A stretch of DNA of 64,000 bases from Ustulina deusta. Lineage: Eukaryota; Ascomycota; Sordariomycetes; Xylariales; Xylariaceae. The notes under the pieces were generated by a model. It saw only the letters and a list, made by a program, of their open reading frames with translations. It was not told where the DNA came from and did not search any database. Shown here piece after piece: positions 57,001-64,000 of this stretch. Position numbers and translations under genes: made by a program. Position 1 is the first letter of the stretch; each line of letters starts with the position of its first letter. Location of the stretch: the NCBI GenBank assembly GCA_023159155.1, contig JAJNNX010000032.1, positions 520,386 to 584,385 of the forward strand. The letters run 5' to 3'.

Positions 57001-59127
57001 TAAATCTAATTTCTTTTAAGTTTTTTTGTAGTAATTTAATATAATTATTTTTAATTATTATAAACTTAACTATAATAAGCTTTTTTAAAGTTTTTTTTAA
57101 TTAATTATTTTAATTTATTTTAATAAAAATAATTTTAAAAATTTTATATAATCTTTTTAATAATAGTTTAGTTTTTTTTTAAAATTATTATATAAACTTT
57201 TTTTGTTTTAAATTTAAAAGTTTTAGGTTTTTTTTTTATTTTTTTAATTTTAATTATTTCTAAAGCAATTATTTTATTTTTAAAAAATTGTTTTAATATT
57301 TAATAATATTTTTTTATATTTTTAAATTCATATTTTATTATTTATAATTAAAAAGTTTAATTATAATTATTAATAAAAATTAAACTAATAAAAATAAATT
57401 GTTTAATTAGATTAATTATTATTTTTAAATTTTTATTATAATATTTTGTTTTATTAACTATTTAATATTAATAATAATATTATAATTAAAATTATTAATT
57501 GTTAATCTTTATTATATATATTAAAGATTTATAAATTTTACTAACTATTTTATTTTAATAATTATAAAATTTTTAAAATTCAATTAAATAAATTATTTTT
57601 ATTTTTAATTATTGTTTAATTTATTATATAAATTTATAACTAATTATTAAAAAGATATAAGTTTTAATATTATATAAAACCAAAATTTTTATTTTAATAT
57701 TATTAATTTATAATTAAATAAATATTTTAAAAATAATTAATTTATTTTAATTATATATTTTAACTAAAATAAATAAAAAAACTAATAAAAAAACTTTTAT
57801 TAGTTTTATTTGTTTTTTAAATTAAATAAACTATTAAAACTATTTTTATTATAAACTTTTTTTACTAATTAAATATTTAAAACTTTAAACTTTTAATTAA
57901 AATAATTAATTAATATATATATATTTTTTTTTATAAATAAAATAAGTTTTATTATTTTAATAAAATTCTTTTTTTTATAATTAATATTTGTTTTAATTAT
58001 TTTAAAATTTATTAAAAATTAATAAATAAGTTTACAAAAAATTTAATTATTTAAATTAAAAATTTATTTAATTAAATTTATAAATTAAATTTATTAATAA
58101 TTTTTATAAACTTATTTAATATTATATATTAATTTAATAATTTTATTAATAACTAATTTATAAAAAATATTTAAATTTATAAAAATTTTATATAAATTTT
58201 TTTTTAAGTTTATATAAAAATAGTTCTATAATTTATATTTTTATTATAATTTAATAAATTAATATTTTTATTAATTTTATATATATAAATTTAAAATATT
58301 TTATAAATAATAATTATTTAATTGAAATTATAATAAATTATTAATAAAGTTTAAATTATTTTAATAATATTATTAAATAATTTTTTATTAATTTTTTAGT
58401 ATATTTTTTTAATTAGTTTATAATATATTAAAATTCATTATTTTTAGTTTAAAATATAATAATATTTTTATTTAGTTTTTTTATTAGTTTATAAATTTAA
58501 TTATTAAATAAAGCTTTATTTTTTATATTTTAGTTTTTTTAATATAAATTAATAAAATAAAAAATAAATAAAGCAATAAAGTTAAAAAATTTAAAATTAA
58601 TATTTTTAAATATATTTTTTATTATTAAATTATAAGTATTTTTTAAAAATATTAAAATAAATATAATAAAAAATTAATATTTTATTTTATTTATTTATTA
58701 AAAAAGTTTTATTAAAACTAATATAAAATTATAAGTTTATATTATTATAATTTTTATTAATATATTTTTAAATATATTATTTATTTTAAATAATTTTAGT
58801 TTTAGTTTAAATTTTATTTTTTTAAGTTTTAATTTTTTTGTTTTTTTTTTATAAAATTTTTTTTTTAAAATTATTTAATAATAAAAAACTAGCTATATTT
58901 AAAAACTAAAAATAAAATAAAAATATTTAAAGTTAAATTTTTTATAAATTATTAATTTTTAAATAATATAAAAATTAAAAATTTTATTCAAATTATATTA
59001 AAGTTAAGTTTATATTATAAAATATATAATTAAAAAAAAGTTTATTTATATTTTATTAATTATAATAAAATAAAAAATATATATTTATTAAATATTTATT
59101 AATAAATAATTAATAAACTTAAAGTAG

Positions 59128-59360
59128 TATTATAATTAATTAAATAAAGTTTTTATAGCTAGTTTATTAATATTATAAATAAAAACTTTAAACTAAAAAA
59201 AAAAAAAAAAAAAAAAAACAAAATTTATAAAATAAATAAATATAAACTTTATATATATAGTTATAAAATTATAAGTTGGTTTATATATAAACTTTTTATT
59301 TTATTGCTATATAGATCTATAATTTTTATAGGTCTTACTAAAATTATACTAACTATTATA
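59128..59360 (-). repeat. LTR copy 2
   Basis: Begins TATTATAATTAATTAAATAA, which matches copy 1 after G-to-A and C-to-T changes only. It has the same A run (59194-59218) and ends CTAACTATTATA, followed by TATTA. Confidence 0.7.
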
Positions 59361-62300
59361 TATTAAAATAGTATAAATAGATTATATAAAATAATTATTT
59401 ATTTAAGCTATATAGTAGCTATACTAGTAAAAAAAGATAAACTACTATAAAAAACACTTTTAATAGTAGCTAGAAAATTATTACTAAAATATATATAAGT
59501 TAATAGATCCCTTTAAAAATAATAGTAACTATTATATTAAAAAATATAAATTTGGCTTATTTTTTAATATATAAGCACTACTATATTAAAACTATTTATA
59601 AATATTTACTTTAATAATATTTTTAATAAAGCTTAAAGTTTTTAAAAAATACTAATATTACTATATTAGAAATATTTTAAGTACTAAAACAAAAAAAAAT
59701 TATATATTTATAAAAGAATATTAATAATTAAAAAAGACTTTATTTAAGCTATTTATATTTTTATATCTTATTATAATAATTAAAAAAATTACTACAAACA
59801 AAAAAACAAATAAGTAATAATAAAAATAAAAGCAAAACTATATAATTGCAAGCTTTTTTAAATAAAACTTTTAATAAAACTTATTTTAAAAATATAAACT
59901 TAAAAAGAAAAAAAATAAACTTAAAATATAAAACTATAATAAACCTCTAATAATAACTACTAGTTTTTTTATAAAAAAGCTTAGTACTAATAAATACTAC
60001 ATTATTATATTTAAAAACTTTAAATAAAAAATAAAAGATTTAAAACATAATATTACTAAAAGGCGTAATATATAGCTTAATTATTTTGTATTATTAAAAA
60101 AGCATATATTACTAGCTAAAAACTTAATAATTTATATATATCCTTTAATTAAGACGCTAATTATACTTTATATAATAAAATAATAATTAGCGATATTACA
60201 AAAAATTAATAAAAAATACTAAAAATAAATAACCTTATTATTATAACTATAAATATAAATTTTATAAATTAATTATAAAAATTAATATAATTACTACTAC
60301 TTCCACTAAAAAAAAAAAAATCTATTATTTCTAATTATAATGAGAAAAAAACATAAAAAAAAACATAAAACTAAACCTAAAAAATAGTAAGTATAAATTA
60401 CTAGCAAAAAAACATAAAAGAAATATCTAAAAAATAATTTAAAAAGCTATATAGCTAACGAGTAGTTATTATAAATTATTAATAAAATAATTATTTAATA
60501 TAATTTTAAAAAAAACAAAATATTTAATTAAAAATGCTAAAAAGAACCCTTTTTATAAAAAAAACCGAAAAAGCTTGAAAAAAACAACCTATTAACTATA
60601 CTAATATTTTTTTGAAAGTTTTTAATAAAACTTAAATATTTATAATTAAAACTATTAAATATATATTTATAAAAACTATAAATTAGATTATTAATATAAT
60701 TAAATTAACAAAAAAAAATTAAAAAACTTATACTATTATTATTAAAATATTAATTATAGCAATTTTTATAATATATTTTATATAATATTATTTAATAAAA
60801 CTTTTAAAGTTTTAATATTTTTTTATTTAATAAATTATTAGTATAATTATATAATACTTTATATTATAATAAATTTAAAGATTTAAAATATTATTAAAAA
60901 TAACTAAAAAATTTAATATAGTTTATTTTTTATATTTTTTAACCTAAAAATAAACTAGCACTTATTATTTAATAAAACTAAAATAAATAATTAATTAAAC
61001 AATTTAAATATATAAAAAAATTTAATAACATTAAATAAATTTTAATATATTATAATATTTTTTAAATTTATTATTTTATTAAAATAATTCTTAAAAAATA
61101 TAATAATTAAAAATATATTTATAATTTTTTTCCAAAAAACTTTAAACTAAAAAACTTAAAATAAAATAAGTTTATTTTAGCTATTTTATAAAATTTTAAA
61201 ACTTAATTTTAAATTTATAACTTATTAAATTTTAAAATTTATTTTTATAATACAAAATCTATATTAAAAATATAATTAATTAAAATAAATATTATATAAA
61301 CTATTAATATATATAAAGCTTATTTAAAAAACTTAATAAAAATATTATTAATAAAATTATAAAATCTTTGTAAAATATTTAATTTTTAAATTAAAAATAA
61401 AACTAAAAAACCATAAAAACTTAAAAATATTTTAATTATTTTTATAATAAAAAACTTAATAAGCTTTTATATATAAATATTATTAGTTAAATATTAAAAC
61501 TAATTATAAATAAAATAATATTTCTAAATAAATAAAAAATATAAATTAATAAAAAAAGTTTATATTTACTAAAAATAAACTATTTAATATATTTTAAAAA
61601 TTTAATAGTTAATATATAGCTTTATAAAACTAAAACTAATAAACTTTTTAATATTATAAATATATATTACTTTAGTTATTTTAAAAAAAAAACTATCGCT
61701 AAAAAAAACCAAAACTAAAAAAACTAATAATTAGGTCCTTTTTAATAATAGTAACCTATAGGTCTCTACTCTACTACTATAGTAATATATTAAAACTATA
61801 AAAATAATAATTATTATATTAATAAATATAAGTTTATAAAAAAAATAGTAATAAAAATTATAATATATTAAAATAGCTAGTAATACTTAAAAAGCTTTTT
61901 TTTTTAAATTATTTAAATTATTTAATAATATTATTAAATAAATAAAAAAATGAAAATTTCTTTAAAGATATTAAACCTATAAATATTAATAAAAATAATT
62001 ATGAAATTTCTGATAATCTAAAAATATAATTTATAATATTTATAAATAAAACTTATTTAATATTATAATATAAAATAAATAAATTAATAAAAATTAAACT
62101 AAAGATTTTATTTAAATAATTTAAAAAGATTTTAATAATATAAAAACTTTTTATGAAACTAAAACTTAAATTTAGCTTAGTTTTTTTAATTTTAAACAAA
62201 TCTAAAAAGCTTTAAAATTTTAAAAAACTTAAAATATATAAATTATTTTTAAATAGTTTAAAATTTTAAAATTTTAAATAAATATTAATTTTTTAATTTA

Positions 62301-63259
62301 AATAGATCTGCTTAATAAATAGCTAAATAAAGCATAAATAGTGATATATTTAAAATAATAAATTAATAAACAAATAAAAAATCTTAAAAAAAACTATATA
62401 TAAAAAAAAAAATTTAAAAACTTTTAAATATTTTAATATATTTATATAAATAATTATTTAAATAAAACCTAAAACTTTTATAAAAATTAAAAAAGTTTTA
62501 TATTTTCTTTTAAAATTATTATTTAAACTATTAAATAAAAAATAAACTAATAATTAATTATAACTAAATATAAATTATATTAAAACTATATAAACTAAAT
62601 TATAACTTTTATTATATTTAATTAAAAAATTTTTATTTCTAGTTAATTATATAAAATATAGTTAAATAAAAAGTTTTAATAATACTAATTTGTTTAAAAA
62701 AAGCTTTACAAATAAAAGCTATAATATATTATTAATATTCAACTAGTAGGCCTATGCTATAAAAAGACCTAACTATTTAAATATTATAACTTTAATTAAA
62801 AAAAAAATTTTGTTATAAAAAATATATATTAAATAACTTATAATATTTATTTTAATATAATATTATAAAATAATTCTTTTTTTTCAAATACTTAATATAT
62901 AAACCATATAATTTATTACTAATAAAAAATTATTTAATTATATAAGCTTTAACCTTAAAAATAATCTTAGATTATTTATAAAAAATTAATAAAAAAACTT
63001 ACTAGATCTTAAAGCTAAATTTTATATTATACTTAGCTTACTACTATTTTTTAATATATTTACTACTTTAGCAAGGTTTTTTTTTACACTTAATAATAAA
63101 TAAAAAAACTATTTTAATTATTTAAACAAAATCTTAATAAAAAAGAAAAAATTATAAATAAATAAAACAGAACTTTTAAATATATATATTATTATTTATA
63201 TAGCTTAAAAAATTTATTAAATATTTTTAGTACTTTTTATAATTTTTAAACTAAAAAAC
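59361..63259. other. A-rich decayed repeat block (insertion host)
   Basis: This 3.9-kb block is as AT-rich as the element before it, but A-rich on the plus strand instead of T-rich, so it is different sequence. If it was a transposon, its coding strand was probably plus. It seems to be the DNA into which the 53818 element inserted. No open frame or domain survives. Confidence 0.5.
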
Positions 63260-64000
63260 TGTCACGATCAGTTAAGTAAAGCTTCCATAGCTAGTTTATT
63301 AATACTATAAATAAAGACTCTAAGCTAAAAAAAAAAAAAAAAAAAAAAGAAGTTAGAGTTTACAAAGTAGGTAAATATAGATTCTATATATATAGCTATA
63401 AAGTTATAGGTTAGTCCATACGTAAACTTTTTATTTTATTGCTATATAAGTCTAAAGTTTTTGCAGGTTTTATTGCTATATAGGTCTAAAATTTTTATAG
63501 GTTTTGCTAAAACTATACTAACCGTTATACTACTTTTTTCTAAAACCAAAAATTTAAACATAGTTTTAACTTAAAATTACTAATAATGTTAGGTTTATAT
63601 AATTTTTTTTATATTATATTGATTTATTATTATTTTTATAATTGTTTGCAAATTTGTTAGCTATTACTATATATATCTATTTTTATAAGTTTTATAAAAT
63701 TAGTCAAACTTAATTAATATATTTTTAAAATTTTAAGTTATATACTAAGTATTATTAAAATTATAGCTTTTTTATTTTTTTTATATACTTTTAATTATTT
63801 AATTTATTTAATTTTAAATTCTGCTTTACTATTAATATTTTTAGCTAAAAATAATAATTAAATTTATTAAAATAAAAAATTATTGTTTGCTTTTTATAAT
63901 TAGTTAGTATAAAATAGGGGTTTTATTTTATAAAAATTAAACAAATTAAAAATATAACTAAATTTTTGTTTTTTTAAGATTTTGAAAAGTTTAACTAATT
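63260..64000 (-). mobile_element. Second copy of the same LTR element, cut by the window edge
   Basis: Starts TGTCACGATCAGTTAAGTAA and follows copy 1 through the LTR (to about 63529) and into the interior until 64000, where it equals the position near 54580 of the first element. It retains more C and G than the first element. The LTR contains a 34-base tandem duplication (63434-63467 and 63468-63501) absent from the other two LTRs. Confidence 0.7.

Larger units (their letters stand above)
53818..59360 (-). mobile_element. RIP-degraded LTR retrotransposon, 5.5 kb, probably minus-strand sense
   Basis: LTRs of about 235 bp lie at 53818-54054 and 59128-59360 in direct orientation, flanked by TATTA on both sides. 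The interior is almost pure A+T and has no open frame, as expected after repeat-induced point mutation (C to T on both strands). The plus strand is T-rich, so the minus strand is A-rich, as retroelement coding strands usually are. In minus orientation a purine tract (AAAAAAAAGTAG) lies directly before the LTR at 54054, where a polypurine tract belongs, and the LTR would end ..CTGATCGTAACA, matching TG..CA rules. No protein domain can be read. Superfamily is not determinable; a 5-bp duplication fits both Gypsy and Copia. Confidence 0.75.

Noticed and set aside
1..64000. CRISPR arrays, bacterial operons or rRNA genes
   Set aside because: No regularly spaced direct repeats, no ribosome-binding-site pattern, and introns throughout indicate a eukaryotic nuclear genome.

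Overview
The window looks like nuclear DNA of a filamentous ascomycete (Pezizomycotina, probably Sordariomycetes). The evidence is short introns of about 50 to 150 bp with GT..AG ends and CTAAC/CTGAC-like branch sites, fungal protein families (Stealth glycan phosphotransferase, GH115, kinesin-8, fungal SRPK-like kinase, UVRAG/Vps38), frequent TAGGTA/TACCTA motifs between genes, and a very AT-rich block that looks like repeats mutated by RIP. No tRNA, rRNA or CRISPR was found.

Layout. 1-2183 (-): a glycine-rich-domain/DUF1399-like gene running off the left edge. 4238-5068 (-): an orphan ORF. 7548-8381 (+): a three-exon orphan gene. 9399-11222 (+): UVRAG/Vps38. 14368-15411 (+): an F-box protein. 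16.1-18.5 kb: transposon debris with a gag relic, a ParA-like scrap and a solo LTR. 18729-19322 (-): a doubtful Cys-rich gene. 19871-20704 (+): a kinase-like protein. 21.8-22.2 kb: a LINE reverse transcriptase relic. 23411-26799 (+): a secreted GH115 alpha-glucuronidase. 27477-30805 (+): kinesin-8. 31957-33301 (+): a secreted Ser/Thr-rich protein. 35034-35550 (+): an EthD protein. 35687-37258 (-): a two-pass membrane glycoprotein. 37.3-42.3 kb: no genes, but a MITE and other inverted repeats. 42306-44370 (-): a Stealth protein. 46004-47425 (+): an acyltransferase-3. 48615-50084 (-): an SRPK-like kinase. 50.1-53.6 kb: gene and repeat debris, including a TPR relic and copies of a dispersed repeat. 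53.6-64.0 kb: an AT-rich block with an LTR retroelement at 53818-59360 and the start of a second copy at 63260.

Most genes are unrelated housekeeping or accessory genes. No biosynthetic cluster is visible. The divergent Stealth and acyltransferase genes could both act on surface glycans, but only adjacency and family function suggest this. The clearest structural results are the RIP-mutated LTR element with its likely minus-strand sense, the solo LTR with a near-perfect target duplication, the MITE flanked by TA, and a conserved-gene intron that seems to end in CG. Introns were placed by eye from splice signals, reading frame and protein continuity, and none is confirmed by transcript data.
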